Shown here: positions 25,270 to 34,066 of the stretch, in pieces
How the letters are laid out: every line of letters begins with the position of its first letter
Numbering within the stretch: the first letter of the stretch is position 1
Assembly: GCA_026398595.1 (NCBI GenBank)
Contig: JAPLSO010000061.1
Location: forward strand, 1 to 37,624
Source of the DNA: Spirochaetota bacterium
Lineage (GTDB): Bacteria; Spirochaetota; Spirochaetia; Treponematales; Rectinemataceae
Reading direction: 5' to 3'
Length of the DNA: 37,624 nucleotides
Notes under the pieces: model-generated
Told to the model about the DNA's origin: nothing
What the model saw: the letters and a program-made list of their open reading frames with translations, nothing else
Databases searched by the model: none
Program-made: the position numbers and the translations under genes

Positions 25270-26580
25270 TTAAAGCCCGCCGTACCTTCCATAGAAAGCC
25301 TTTACGAGGGCGACCGACGCCTCCTGGTCTCCGGCATCAAGGGTTTCCCTCACGGCATGCATCGAAAGGAGAGGCTGACCCACATCCATGGTCCTCAGGC
25401 CTAGGCGGGAAGAGGAGATGGGCCCTATGGTAGTCCCAGGTTGGGAATCGGCCTTTGCCATGTACCTCTGCCAGGGAATCCCTGCCTCGGCACAAAGCTC
25501 GGCAAAGAGGACTTCCGCCCTCAGGTCAGTGGCGTAGCGCTGGTTCACGTTGACCTTGAGAGCTGGTCCTTTACCGAGAAGAGGGGAGAAGGTTTCGTCG
25601 TACTTGTCGGCGTAGGCTGGGTTGAGGGCTTGGGCCAAATCCATGGATAGGCAGAGAGAGCGGGGCGTCGCCCGGTAGAAATCCTCATAAGGTGAACCTG
25701 AGGCTAAAGCTGCCCGGGCGAGTATATCGCGCAGGAAGCTCGAATTGGCTCCCTGGGCAGTCATTGAACCCACCTCCTCGGCTTCGAGGAAACAGGCGAC
25801 CTGGGTGCCGATGCCGGGCTTGGAGGCGCAGAATGCCTCCAGGATGGCCTGACAGCCAGCGAGGTCATCCAGCCTCGGAGCGTTGACAAGACCACCATCG
25901 ATCCCTTCATGGGCTCCAAAAATAACTGCCTTCTGACCGTCAAAGAAGAAAGCCTCGACGCCAGCGAGCTTTCCAGGATCGATGTCTAATTCGGATGCCA
26001 CGATAGCCTCGACCCAGGAAGGCCCTCCCTCGACAGGCTCGGCTTTCAAGGTTTCAACCAAGACGGGAAGATGCTGGTGGGCATTATATTCGAAGCCTTT
26101 GTTGATCTCCCTGTTGAGGTGGATGGCGATGTTGGGAATGATGCCGATGGGCTTGCCCGTAGTGAAGAGGAATTCCCGCGCTTCCCCGTCTTCGCGTACG
26201 AGGGCTCTGCCCGCGAGGCAAAGGGGCCTGTCGAGCCAGGAGGAAAGGATAGCCCCTCCATAGACATCGACAGCAATCCGGCGGATCGAGTGATCGAGAC
26301 GTTCACCCTTGGAGCGTACTTTCAGTCCCGGACTGTCCGTATGGGCGCCCGCGAGGGCATAGCCTGTTTCCCCGAACCTGCCAGTCCCCAACCTGAAGGC
26401 TATGATCGAGTTCCCACCCCTGGACACGAAATAGGGCACTCCAGGCTCGAGAGCCCAGGACTTGGCTTCATCGAGGATGTTTGCCCCGTGGGCGAAAAGA
26501 TGGGCCGCGATGTTGTCCGCGGCATGAAAGCTCGTAGGTGAGGAATCTATAAAATCACAGAGATTCTTGGCAGATGTCAT
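25270..26580 (-). CDS. apeB: M18 family aspartyl aminopeptidase
   Basis: Zinc aminopeptidase removing N-terminal acidic residues from peptides, normally a cytoplasmic tetrahedral dodecamer. The 436-residue length is usual. Metal-site and catalytic signatures are present: AGAHTDSPGLKV, NAPRLDDLAG, FLEAEEVGS, LSMDLAQALNP, DSQPGTTIGPI and LSMHAVRE. Its 5' end overlaps the merR gene by 26 bases, so it is the last gene of the minus-strand operon, ending before the bidirectional terminator. Confidence 0.96.
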   Translation of the reverse strand: MTSAKNLCDFIDSSPTSFHAADNIAAHLFAHGANILDEAKSWALEPGVPYFVSRGGNSIIAFRLGTGRFGETGYALAGAHTDSPGLKVRSKGERLDHSIRRIAVDVYGGAILSSWLDRPLCLAGRALVREDGEAREFLFTTGKPIGIIPNIAIHLNREINKGFEYNAHQHLPVLVETLKAEPVEGGPSWVEAIVASELDIDPGKLAGVEAFFFDGQKAVIFGAHEGIDGGLVNAPRLDDLAGCQAILEAFCASKPGIGTQVACFLEAEEVGSMTAQGANSSFLRDILARAALASGSPYEDFYRATPRSLCLSMDLAQALNPAYADKYDETFSPLLGKGPALKVNVNQRYATDLRAEVLFAELCAEAGIPWQRYMAKADSQPGTTIGPISSSRLGLRTMDVGQPLLSMHAVRETLDAGDQEASVALVKAFYGRYGGL

Positions 26581-26929
26581 GATCTTTTCCTTCGACTTTC
26601 ACGCCTGAGGCCTTCCTGAGGAGTTCTCCGTTGCGCGAGACAAGGGAGAACAGGGTAATGCGCAGGGCGTTTATATCGGCTTTCATATCCTGATCGCCGA
26701 CAAAAAGCTCCCTCTCCAGCTCAGTCTTGGCGGCCTTGAGCCCGAACTTTCTATCGAGGGCAAGATGCTTGAGACGCGAGATGATGCAGATATCGAGATA
26801 TGTGTAGAGCCTTCGGCCGAAGACATCCTTTCGAGGAGCCAGGAGGGCAACCTCCTTCTCCCAGAACCGCAAGGTAGAGGCAGGAAGATCGAGAAGGAGT
26901 TCCACATCGCCCGTCGAATAGCCCTTCAT
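26555..26929 (-). CDS. MerR-family transcriptional regulator
   Basis: A 124-residue protein with an N-terminal MerR winged helix: YSTGDVELLLDLPASTLRFWEKE (split as YSTGDVELLLDLPAST and LRFWEKE), then RRLYTYLDICIISRLKHLA, and a coiled-coil-like helix to about residue 105. No effector-binding cysteines or metal motif are seen in the C-terminal part, so the ligand is unknown. It overlaps der by four bases (ATGA) upstream and apeB by 26 bases downstream, which suggests a conserved co-transcribed housekeeping arrangement rather than a dedicated regulator of a nearby divergent gene. Confidence 0.88.
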   Translation of the reverse strand: MKGYSTGDVELLLDLPASTLRFWEKEVALLAPRKDVFGRRLYTYLDICIISRLKHLALDRKFGLKAAKTELERELFVGDQDMKADINALRITLFSLVSRNGELLRKASGVKVEGKDHDICQESL

Positions 26930-28443
26930 GATCGTTGGCGATCCCTCCAGTCGACGCGGGAAGCCTTGAGGCCGAGACCGACAGGTATCGAATCAAGGTC
27001 GAATTCCTCCCTGATCTTGTTCTTGAGGAATGAGACATAGGAGTCCGAAACCAGGTCGGGTCGAGTGACGAAGAAGGTGAATTTCTGGGGATTAACGCTC
27101 GTCTGGACGGCATAGCGGAGTTTGAAGCGAGCTCTCGGCCCCGCGGGCGGCGGCATATTTTCTATCCAGGACCCTACCGCTCGATTGAGCTTCGATGTCT
27201 CGACCCGTCTGTTGAGCTTGGAGTACATGGTAACGACGGAGTTCATGAGCTTGTCCAGACCGCTTCCTTCCTTGGCCGACATGGCGATGACTGGAGCATA
27301 GGCCATCTGGCCGAAGAACCAGCGCAGCTTATCCCTGGAAGCCTCGAAGGCATTCTTCATCGTAGGCATGAGGTCCCACTTGTTCAGGACGAAGATAACT
27401 CCCCTCCCCTCGTCGACGGCGAAGGCCGCGATCTTCTTGTCCTGCTCGGTGAGGCCCTCAATCGCGTCGATCATGAGGACGACAATGTCGGCCCTAGTCA
27501 CCACCGCGATGGAACGGGTGACCGAATAGTACTCGACGTCGTCTGTCACCTTCTTCTTGCGGCGGATGCCCGCGGTGTCGAGAACAATGATACCCCGGCC
27601 CTTCCAAGTAAAGCGGCCCTCCACGACATCCCTGGTTGTTCCGGGGATTTCGCTCACGATGCTCCGCTCCTCACCGAGGAGGAGGTTCAGGAGGCTGGAT
27701 TTGCCCGTATTGGGCTTGCCCATGATCGCGATGCGTATATCGGCCCGCTCCAAGTCCACGGCCCTCACGGCCGAAAAATCGAGCTTCGAGACGATCAGGG
27801 ATACAAGTTCATCGATGTTGCGGTTGTGTTCGGCCGAGACAAAGACGACGGGTTCGATACCCCACTTCATCTGCGACCAGACGAGGGGCTCGCGCTCGGG
27901 GCTGTCCGCCTTATTGACGACGAGAACAAGACGACGGCCCAGCGGACGCAGAAGTTCGGCGAACTCGGCATCCTCGGGGGTTATCTCGACCGCGTCGACA
28001 ATGAAGAGGATGAGATCGGCCTTGGAGATGAGGGAGAGAGTTCGCGCGACGACGAGGTCGTCCAGGCCTTCGCGTTCAAGCTTGAAGCCGCCCGAATCGG
28101 CGAGAAGCACGCGCTTATCCGATCCGGGCAGCTCGCAGACCTCCTCGATGGGGTCTCGCGTCACACCCGGCGTGGGGTCGGTGATGGAACGCCTCTTGTG
28201 GAGGAGCCTGTTGAAGAGGGTGGACTTGCCCACGTTGGGCCTGCCTACCAGGGCGACCAGGGGCAGGTTTTCCCACCTGACATCCTTTATCTCGACATCG
28301 GCGACAGTCTCTTCGGCTGTCGAGGAATCGGTTTGGACAATAGCTGGCTTCCGGCCTCTAGTACCTTTCGACCGGGATTCCAAGCCGGGCTTCGTGCCGG
28401 ACTTCGTGCCGCTTTTTCTCTTCTTATGCTCTTCGTTGTTCAT
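26926..28443 (-). CDS. der: Ribosome-associated GTPase Der (EngA)
   Basis: Tandem GTPase needed for 50S assembly. Two G domains are visible: G1 GRPNVGKS (residues 67-74), with TPGVTRD and NKAD, and a second G1 GKPNTGKS (around 242-249), with DTAGIRRK and NKWD. The C-terminal KH-like domain contains PPAGPRARFKLRYAVQ and the NKIREEFDLDSIPV stretch. The length of 505 exceeds the usual 435-490 because of a basic ~60-residue N-terminal extension rich in Lys, Gly and Thr (GTKSGTKPG), probably flexible and possibly rRNA-binding. It lies seven bases after ptsI. Confidence 0.96.
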   Translation of the reverse strand: MNNEEHKKRKSGTKSGTKPGLESRSKGTRGRKPAIVQTDSSTAEETVADVEIKDVRWENLPLVALVGRPNVGKSTLFNRLLHKRRSITDPTPGVTRDPIEEVCELPGSDKRVLLADSGGFKLEREGLDDLVVARTLSLISKADLILFIVDAVEITPEDAEFAELLRPLGRRLVLVVNKADSPEREPLVWSQMKWGIEPVVFVSAEHNRNIDELVSLIVSKLDFSAVRAVDLERADIRIAIMGKPNTGKSSLLNLLLGEERSIVSEIPGTTRDVVEGRFTWKGRGIIVLDTAGIRRKKKVTDDVEYYSVTRSIAVVTRADIVVLMIDAIEGLTEQDKKIAAFAVDEGRGVIFVLNKWDLMPTMKNAFEASRDKLRWFFGQMAYAPVIAMSAKEGSGLDKLMNSVVTMYSKLNRRVETSKLNRAVGSWIENMPPPAGPRARFKLRYAVQTSVNPQKFTFFVTRPDLVSDSYVSFLKNKIREEFDLDSIPVGLGLKASRVDWRDRQRS

Positions 28444-28450
28444 AGGAATC

Positions 28451-30172
28451 CTATAAGGTGAATCGGTCGGCCAGGAAGGATGCCGCCTCGGAAGGACTCG
28501 TCATGGTCATGATGACCTCGGCGGTCTGTTGGGCTTCTTTTAGTGTCACGGATAATAAAAGGCTCTTGACGGCGGGGATGGAGACTGAGGACATCGACAA
28601 CTCCCTGAGGCCGAGGCCCACGAGGAGAACTGCGGCGGCCGGATCGGCCCCCATCTCCCCGCAGAGGCTGACTTCTATGCCAGCCTTCCTGGCCGTATCT
28701 ATGGTCATTTTGATGAGACGGAGCACGGCGGGATCGAGGGGGTTGTGGAGGTAGGCGACCTTCTCGTTTCCTCGGTCGACAGCCAACGTGTACTGGGTGA
28801 GGTCGTTCGTCCCAATCGAAAAGAAGTCGGCGCTGCGAGCCAGGATATCCGAACAGAGGGCAGCCGAAGGCACCTCGATCATGATGCCCGCCTTGATGTG
28901 GTCGGGCACCCGAAGGCTCTTCGCTTTGCATTCCCACTGGGCCTGCTCGAGTATGCCTCTTGCCTCGACGAGTTCCCCGAGCGCGCTGATCATGGGGAAC
29001 ATGATACGGACGTCGCCATAGACGCTCGCCCTCAGGATGGCGCGGAGCTGGGTGCGGAATATCTCCGGCTTGCTGAGACAGAAGCGTATGGCCCTCCATC
29101 CGAGGAGGGGGTTCTTTTCATCCTGCGCGCCGAACTCGGGAAGGACTTTGTCCCCCCCTATGTCCAGGGTACGAATCGTGACAGGCTTGTCCCCCATTGC
29201 CTCCACTACCTGCTTATAGGCCTTGAACTGGGCTTCCTCGCCGGGTATATGACCTCCGAGGAATAAAAACTCTGATCTGAAGAGGCCGATGCCGTCCGCC
29301 CCATACTCGACGGCAGACCTAACCTCCTCGGGAACCTCTATATTCGCCTTGAGGAAAATCCTCTCTCCGTCCTTGGTGGTGGCGGGTAGGTCCCTGATGC
29401 TCTTGAAGGCGCTTTCCTTCCGTATCCTCATGCTGTGGGCCGCCCTCTCCTTTTTGAGGGCCTCTCCGTCCGGATCTATGACAACGACGCCCCTGTCCCC
29501 GTCCACGATGAGGGGAGTGAGGGCTTTGACGTCCGAGACGAAAGCCCCGACACCGAGAACCGCGGGAATCTGAAAGGCCCGAGCGAGGATGGCGGCATGG
29601 CTTGTTCTACCACCTGACTCGGTGACGATTCCCTTTATCCGCTCCCTGGCCATGGTGATCATGTCGGAGGGCAGGAGCTCCCTCGCCACGATGATTACAT
29701 CCATGTCGATATCAGCCAGATCGATACGCTCGCGATGGAGCAGATGACCCAGGATTCGCCGTACAACATCGTGGATGTCGGTGACCCTCTCCTGCATGTA
29801 GGGATCCTGAGAGGAAGAGAGCTTGTCGATCATCTCTCGCTCGAGCGAGAAGATGATGCTTTCTACATTTAAAAGGAAGCTGGAAAGCCTGAGCTCGACA
29901 CTTTCTTTTATTTCCGGGTCGTCGAGCATCATGAGATGTGCGTCGAAAATTGCCGCGTGTTCCTCGCCCGCCTCTTTGAGGGCCTTATCACGGAGGACGA
30001 TTACATCGGCTTTAGCTTCTTCAGTCGCCTCGAGAAAGCGCGAGAACTCCGAAGCTACATCTTCGCTGGATATGGAGAAGGAAGGAATGGATGAACTATA
30101 ATCATCGAAGAAAAAATAGGCCGGAGCCAGGGCCGTGCCCGGAGACGCTGCGATGCCCCGAAGTTCTCTCAT
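28451..30172 (-). CDS. ptsI: PTS enzyme I (phosphoenolpyruvate-protein phosphotransferase)
   Basis: Cytoplasmic enzyme that takes phosphate from PEP and passes it to HPr. The 573-residue length is standard. The phospho-histidine is H192 in ESGGRTSHAAILAR; the PEP-binding barrel shows FRSEFLF, DIGGDKVLPEFG, MFPMIS, GIMIEVPSAAL, GTNDLTQYTLAVDRGNE and the catalytic Cys in LCGEMGADP. No HPr, EII or HPr kinase gene lies in the window. The start ATG has no Shine-Dalgarno and lies close to a strong promoter, so it may be translated from a nearly leaderless mRNA. Neighbours are an M23 peptidase upstream and der downstream. Confidence 0.97.
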   Translation of the reverse strand: MRELRGIAASPGTALAPAYFFFDDYSSSIPSFSISSEDVASEFSRFLEATEEAKADVIVLRDKALKEAGEEHAAIFDAHLMMLDDPEIKESVELRLSSFLLNVESIIFSLEREMIDKLSSSQDPYMQERVTDIHDVVRRILGHLLHRERIDLADIDMDVIIVARELLPSDMITMARERIKGIVTESGGRTSHAAILARAFQIPAVLGVGAFVSDVKALTPLIVDGDRGVVVIDPDGEALKKERAAHSMRIRKESAFKSIRDLPATTKDGERIFLKANIEVPEEVRSAVEYGADGIGLFRSEFLFLGGHIPGEEAQFKAYKQVVEAMGDKPVTIRTLDIGGDKVLPEFGAQDEKNPLLGWRAIRFCLSKPEIFRTQLRAILRASVYGDVRIMFPMISALGELVEARGILEQAQWECKAKSLRVPDHIKAGIMIEVPSAALCSDILARSADFFSIGTNDLTQYTLAVDRGNEKVAYLHNPLDPAVLRLIKMTIDTARKAGIEVSLCGEMGADPAAAVLLVGLGLRELSMSSVSIPAVKSLLLSVTLKEAQQTAEVIMTMTSPSEAASFLADRFTL

Positions 30173-30180
30173 AGAAGGAG

Positions 30181-30209
30181 ACTGTAGCAGATATTCACCG
30201 CATCGTCAA
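30181..30209 (-). promoter_or_regulatory. Sigma-70 promoter of ptsI, nearly leaderless
   Basis: Minus strand TTGACG (30209-30204), 17-base spacer, TACAGT (30186-30181), then eight bases to the ATG at 30172. Predicted start is one to three bases before the ATG. Confidence 0.7.
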
Positions 30210-30232
30210 ATAAGCGGGTGAAGCCCCTGGCT

Positions 30233-31171
30233 TCATTTGAGGAAGTTGGCGGGATTAGTAAGCTTTCCGTTCTTATACACGGTGAAATGGACGTGTGGAC
30301 CTGTGCTGTATCCCGTGTTTCCCGAATAGCCGAGTCTCGCGCCCCTTTCGATATAGTCGCCCGCATTGACGGAAATCGAGTTCATGTGGCCGTAGAGGGT
30401 CTTCCACCCTCCCGAGTGTTTCATGATGACATATCTTCCCAGCGATGCCGAATAGCCTGTCTCGACGACGACGCCTTCCATGGCCGCGCCTACCGGCGTC
30501 CGCATAGGCACCCCGATGTCCAAACCATTGTGGAAGCTGTTTTTGCCGGTGAAGGGATCTCTTCGCCAAGAGAACCAGGAGGTTATCACGCCCCGCACCG
30601 GCCAGCGGAAGAGGTCGCCCGATATCTCCCTCAAAACGGCTCTGGGCAGGTGAGCGTCGGGAAGATAGATGGTGGATTTGGCTTCGAAGACCCGGGAGAG
30701 CAGGCCGTTGGCCTCTACCATCTTATCGGCCGAAATACTGAATTTCTGGGCAATTGCATCGACACTCTCACCCGCCTTGGCTTCGTAGACGATGCCCGAC
30801 TGATTGGGAACCTTGAGAAGCTGCCCCGGCTTCAGGGTCCTCGCTGAGGAGATATTGTTGGCGCTGAAGATGGTATCCGGCGAAACATCGAAGGAATCCG
30901 CTATGCCGGAGACCGTATCTCCCTTTCCGACCTGGTAGACCGTGTAGAAGAGGCTGCTCTCGCTCGACTCGGAATCCGAAGTCGTCGCCCTGGCGGACTC
31001 AGATGGGGCGTCGATGTTTGCGATCGTGTAAATCAGTCCGGGCGCCGGCCTGAAGCTGGAGCCGACCAGTGTCAGAAGACATACGAAAGAAAAGACCATC
31101 CGCATGAAGGTTGGGCCATTGGTGAAATGAAGCAGAATATCGTTTCGGCTTATCCTGAATCGACCTCTCAC
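30233..31171 (-). CDS. LysM and M23 peptidase domain envelope protein
   Basis: Predicted periplasmic or anchored peptidoglycan endopeptidase (LytM/M23). After a hydrophobic segment (MVFSFVCLLTLVGSS) two LysM repeats follow (YQVGKGDTVSGIADSF and YEAKAGESVDAIAQKF), then the M23 domain with all zinc and catalytic motifs: HNGLDIGVP, YGHM and HVHFTVYKNG. The frame is open to 31312, but a GTG at 31171 with AGAGGTGG ahead fits the promoter at 31200-31228; an ATG at 31105 is the alternative and would give a cleaner signal peptide. Length from the GTG is 312 residues. Because the catalytic residues are intact, activity rather than a regulator role (EnvC/NlpD-like) is likely. Confidence 0.88.
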   Translation of the reverse strand: MRGRFRISRNDILLHFTNGPTFMRMVFSFVCLLTLVGSSFRPAPGLIYTIANIDAPSESARATTSDSESSESSLFYTVYQVGKGDTVSGIADSFDVSPDTIFSANNISSARTLKPGQLLKVPNQSGIVYEAKAGESVDAIAQKFSISADKMVEANGLLSRVFEAKSTIYLPDAHLPRAVLREISGDLFRWPVRGVITSWFSWRRDPFTGKNSFHNGLDIGVPMRTPVGAAMEGVVVETGYSASLGRYVIMKHSGGWKTLYGHMNSISVNAGDYIERGARLGYSGNTGYSTGPHVHFTVYKNGKLTNPANFLK

Positions 31172-31199
31172 GCGCCACCTCTGGAAAAAACTAAAAGTA

Positions 31200-31228
31200 A
31201 GTATACTTTCAAGCCTTGACCTAAGCAA
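31200..31228 (-). promoter_or_regulatory. Sigma-70 promoter of the LysM/M23 gene
   Basis: Minus strand TTGCTT (31228-31223), 17-base spacer, TATACT (31205-31200). Leader of about 22 bases, carrying AGAGGTGG before the GTG. Confidence 0.65.
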
Positions 31229-31243
31229 CCACAGTCTTTCATC

Positions 31244-31272
31244 TTGTCCTGTCTCGAGTCTTGGGGTATTGT
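31244..31272 (+). promoter_or_regulatory. Candidate promoter of the DUF362 gene
   Basis: TTGTCC (31244-31249), 17-base spacer, TATTGT (31267-31272). The ATG at 31284 is only twelve bases beyond the -10, giving a leader of about five bases and no Shine-Dalgarno. Confidence 0.45.
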
Positions 31273-31283
31273 TCGAAACCAGA

Positions 31284-32462
31284 ATGAACAATACTGCAAC
31301 TATATCCCGCAAAGCTAGCGACGTCGCTCTCCTCTCCTGCCCCGACTACGGGAGGGAAAGACTGGATGGCCTCATTCGCGAAGCGGCCGAGGCTGCGGGC
31401 TTTCCCGAAATCGGCGGCAAGCGGATCCTGGTAAAGCCCAATATCCTCAAGGCCGCTGTACCCGAGAAAGCCGTCTGCACGCATCCCGAGTTCCTCGGCG
31501 CCGTCCTCAGGTTCCTTAAATCGAAGGGCGCCGCCCGGATCGTCGCGGGGGATTCTCCCGCCTGGCAGGGCGGCAGGGCAGCGGCCAAGACTTCGGGCCT
31601 CTTCGACGCGGCATCCAGCGAGGGGGTGGAATGGGTGGAACTCAGTACCGGCGAGGCCCGGCAATCTCCCGGCGCCCATCTCGTCAGAGGCTTCGCCCTC
31701 GCCGCGGCCCTGGATGACTGCGACCTCGTTGTCAATCTCCCCAAACTGAAGACGCACCGGCTCATGAAGTACACAGGAGCCATCAAGAATCTCTTCGGCC
31801 TGGTCCCAAGCCTCGGGAAGAGCGGATTCCATCTGCGCTTCCCGGACAGCGCTGATTTTGGAACCATGCTCGTCGATCTGGCTGCCTCCGTGCCCCATTG
31901 CTTCACCTTCATGGACGGGATCGTCGCCATGGAGGGCGAGGGACCAGGCGATGGTGATCCCTACGCCTTGGGCATCATCCTGGCATCCTCGGACCTCGCG
32001 GCCCTGGATTGGACGGCGGCATCCTGTATAGGCTACGATCCTTGCCGCATACCCTATCTCGTCGACGCGCTCCAAAGGACGGGACGCGATCCAGAAAAGC
32101 CTTCAATCGAAGTGGGACCCCGGAGCGTGGCCGAACTTGCAGCCGTCGATTTCAGGCTCCTGCCCTACGAGATGAAAGGACAGGCGGATATACGCGCGAT
32201 TCCTTCCTTCGCGCGGAGCTTTCTCAAGAAAATCCTCGCGGACAGGCCCATCTTCGATCCCAGGCGCTGTGAAAGCTGTTCCGCCTGCGTCAAGGTCTGC
32301 CCAGCCAAGGCCCTAGAACTCCGGAAAGAGAATTCAAACCGGATACTGATAGACGACGAGGCTTGCATCGGCTGTTTCTGCTGCCACGAAGTGTGTCCTG
32401 CCCATGCCATACGTATAGGCAAGGTACTCCGAAGGCCAGGAAAGGCGAGGAAGCTACCATGA
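31284..32462 (+). CDS. DUF362 protein with C-terminal 2[4Fe-4S] ferredoxin domain
   Basis: A 392-residue protein. The N-terminal ~300 residues are a DUF362 domain (RILVKPNIL, ARIVAGDSPAWQGG, LVVNLPKLKTH, YTGAIKNLFGLVP, FMDGIVAMEGEGP), whose function is unknown. The C-terminal domain has two clusters: CESCSACVKVCP and CIGCFCCHEVCP, each C-x2-C-x2-C-x3-CP. An electron-transfer or Fe-S-linked role is probable. The ATG at 31284 is used; an in-frame TTG at 31269 falls inside the -10 box. The stop overlaps the fumarase start (ATGA), so the two are translationally coupled, perhaps because fumarase also carries a [4Fe-4S] cluster. Confidence 0.88.
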   Translation: MNNTATISRKASDVALLSCPDYGRERLDGLIREAAEAAGFPEIGGKRILVKPNILKAAVPEKAVCTHPEFLGAVLRFLKSKGAARIVAGDSPAWQGGRAAAKTSGLFDAASSEGVEWVELSTGEARQSPGAHLVRGFALAAALDDCDLVVNLPKLKTHRLMKYTGAIKNLFGLVPSLGKSGFHLRFPDSADFGTMLVDLAASVPHCFTFMDGIVAMEGEGPGDGDPYALGIILASSDLAALDWTAASCIGYDPCRIPYLVDALQRTGRDPEKPSIEVGPRSVAELAAVDFRLLPYEMKGQADIRAIPSFARSFLKKILADRPIFDPRRCESCSACVKVCPAKALELRKENSNRILIDDEACIGCFCCHEVCPAHAIRIGKVLRRPGKARKLP

Positions 32463-34060
32463 GCCACGACGACCCTTTCCTCCACCTCGATTTCGGAGAG
32501 CCTGAGTTCTACGAGCGGCTGGACATCGAAGCCCCGAAACGGCGCAAAGACAAACTTGTGGTCGATGAAGAAAAGATCTTCGCCCTTTCTGAGCGAGCCT
32601 TTTCGGAAATAGCGTTCAGGTATCCAAAGGGTCACCTCGAGAAGCTCTCCGCCCTGGCCAAGGATGAAAATGCCTCGACCGACGAGCGTTTCGTCGCGGA
32701 AACCTTGATCCGCAACGCCGCGGCCGCCGCCCGGGGGCTCTATCCCATGTGTCAGGACACAGGTACCGCCTTAGTCTACGGATGGAAAGGAGGGCTGTTC
32801 CAAACTCCGGGCTCTGGCGGGGACGCAAAGGCTCTCGCCGCGGGGGCGGCGGCCGCCTGGGCCGCCAAAGGCCTCAGGAATTCCCAGCTTGGCCCGCTTT
32901 CTGCCCTCGAAGAGAAGAACACTCAGGATAATCTCCCCGCCGGTATCGATATCAGGGAGGTCGAAGGCTCGGAATACCGTTTCCTCTTCGCCGCTAAGGG
33001 GGGAGGCTCGACAAGCAAGTTCTCCTTAAGCATGGAGCCCCCCTCGATCCTGGATGAAACGCGGCTGGAGCGGATCCTCGCAGCCAGGATCGGAGCCCTG
33101 GGCGCCTCAGCCTGCCCTCCCTACACGATCGGTATCGTCCTCGGCGGAACCAGCCCTTCCCAGGTTTTCACCGTCCTCGAGCTCGCCGTTTACGGCATGT
33201 TCGACGCCCTGCCTGAAGCTGGCGACGGGAAGGGCGGCCCCTTACGGAGCCGCGAATGGGAAAAACGCATCCTCGGAATCGCGGAAGGCACCGGCATCGG
33301 TGCCCAATGGGGAGGCAAGGGACTCGCCCTCGACGCCCGCTTCATTCGACTCTCACGGCACGCCGCCAACCTTCCCTTGGCCGTAGGCGTCTCCTGCTCG
33401 GCCCACCGCAAGCGCAGGGCCATCGTGAACGAACAAGGCTGGTTCCTGGAAAAGCTGGAGGAGGACCCGGAGAGACTGCTGCAAGGCTTGGGCGAAGGTG
33501 TCGGCCACGGCGCGGACAAGGCCGTGGATATAGACCTGGATGCCCCGAAGGAAGTCTGGCTCTCGCGACTCAGGGATCTTGAGCCAGGGACACGAGTTTC
33601 CCTTTCGGGGATGGTCACCGTCGCCAGGGACAAGGCCCACGCGCGCATCGCGGCCTCCCTCGCCCGAGGCGAGGCAGTTCCATCCTACTTCGTCGAACAT
33701 CCGATATTCTACGCCGGTCCGACCGAAGCGGCCCCAGGTGAGGCGACGGGATCTTTCGGCCCCACGACGGCCTCCAGGATGGATGTCTATCTATCGCCCT
33801 TCACCGCGGCGGGAGCTTCCCTGGTGACCATAGCCAAGGGCGGGCGGGGATCTGAGGCGAGGGCGGCTCTGGCCTCGGCGAGAGGGGTCTACCTGGCAGC
33901 CATCGGGGGAGCGGCCGCCCTTACCGCGAAAGAGCATATCGTCGAGAGCAGGGTGATAGACTTCCATGACCTGGGTATGGAGGCTGTCCGGCTGGTCCGC
34001 CTGAGGTCCCTGCCGGCTCTCGTCGTCATTGACGCCCGAGGCGATAGCTTTTACCCTTGA
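32459..34060 (+). CDS. Class I fumarate hydratase, fused alpha and beta domains
   Basis: Iron-sulfur hydratase converting fumarate and malate; 533 residues, the length of one-chain class I fumarases such as FumA. Three cluster ligands are visible: C98 (YPMCQDTGTA), C219 (ASACPPYTIG) and C313 (GVSCSAHRKR), with nearly the spacing of C105, C224 and C318 of E. coli FumA. The beta domain starts after residue ~360 and shows FYAGPTEAAPG, GPTTASRMD and KGGRG. The frame extends upstream inside the DUF362 gene; the ATG at 32459 is chosen for its Shine-Dalgarno (AGGAAG) and the ATGA overlap. A tartrate dehydratase-like substrate cannot be excluded. Confidence 0.92.
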   Translation: MSHDDPFLHLDFGEPEFYERLDIEAPKRRKDKLVVDEEKIFALSERAFSEIAFRYPKGHLEKLSALAKDENASTDERFVAETLIRNAAAAARGLYPMCQDTGTALVYGWKGGLFQTPGSGGDAKALAAGAAAAWAAKGLRNSQLGPLSALEEKNTQDNLPAGIDIREVEGSEYRFLFAAKGGGSTSKFSLSMEPPSILDETRLERILAARIGALGASACPPYTIGIVLGGTSPSQVFTVLELAVYGMFDALPEAGDGKGGPLRSREWEKRILGIAEGTGIGAQWGGKGLALDARFIRLSRHAANLPLAVGVSCSAHRKRRAIVNEQGWFLEKLEEDPERLLQGLGEGVGHGADKAVDIDLDAPKEVWLSRLRDLEPGTRVSLSGMVTVARDKAHARIAASLARGEAVPSYFVEHPIFYAGPTEAAPGEATGSFGPTTASRMDVYLSPFTAAGASLVTIAKGGRGSEARAALASARGVYLAAIGGAAALTAKEHIVESRVIDFHDLGMEAVRLVRLRSLPALVVIDARGDSFYP

Positions 34061-34066
34061 ACCGGA

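Noticed and set aside
30169..30366. 65-codon minus-strand frame between the M23 gene and ptsI
   Set aside because: Overlaps the M23 3' end, has no known motif, and the ptsI promoter lies inside it.
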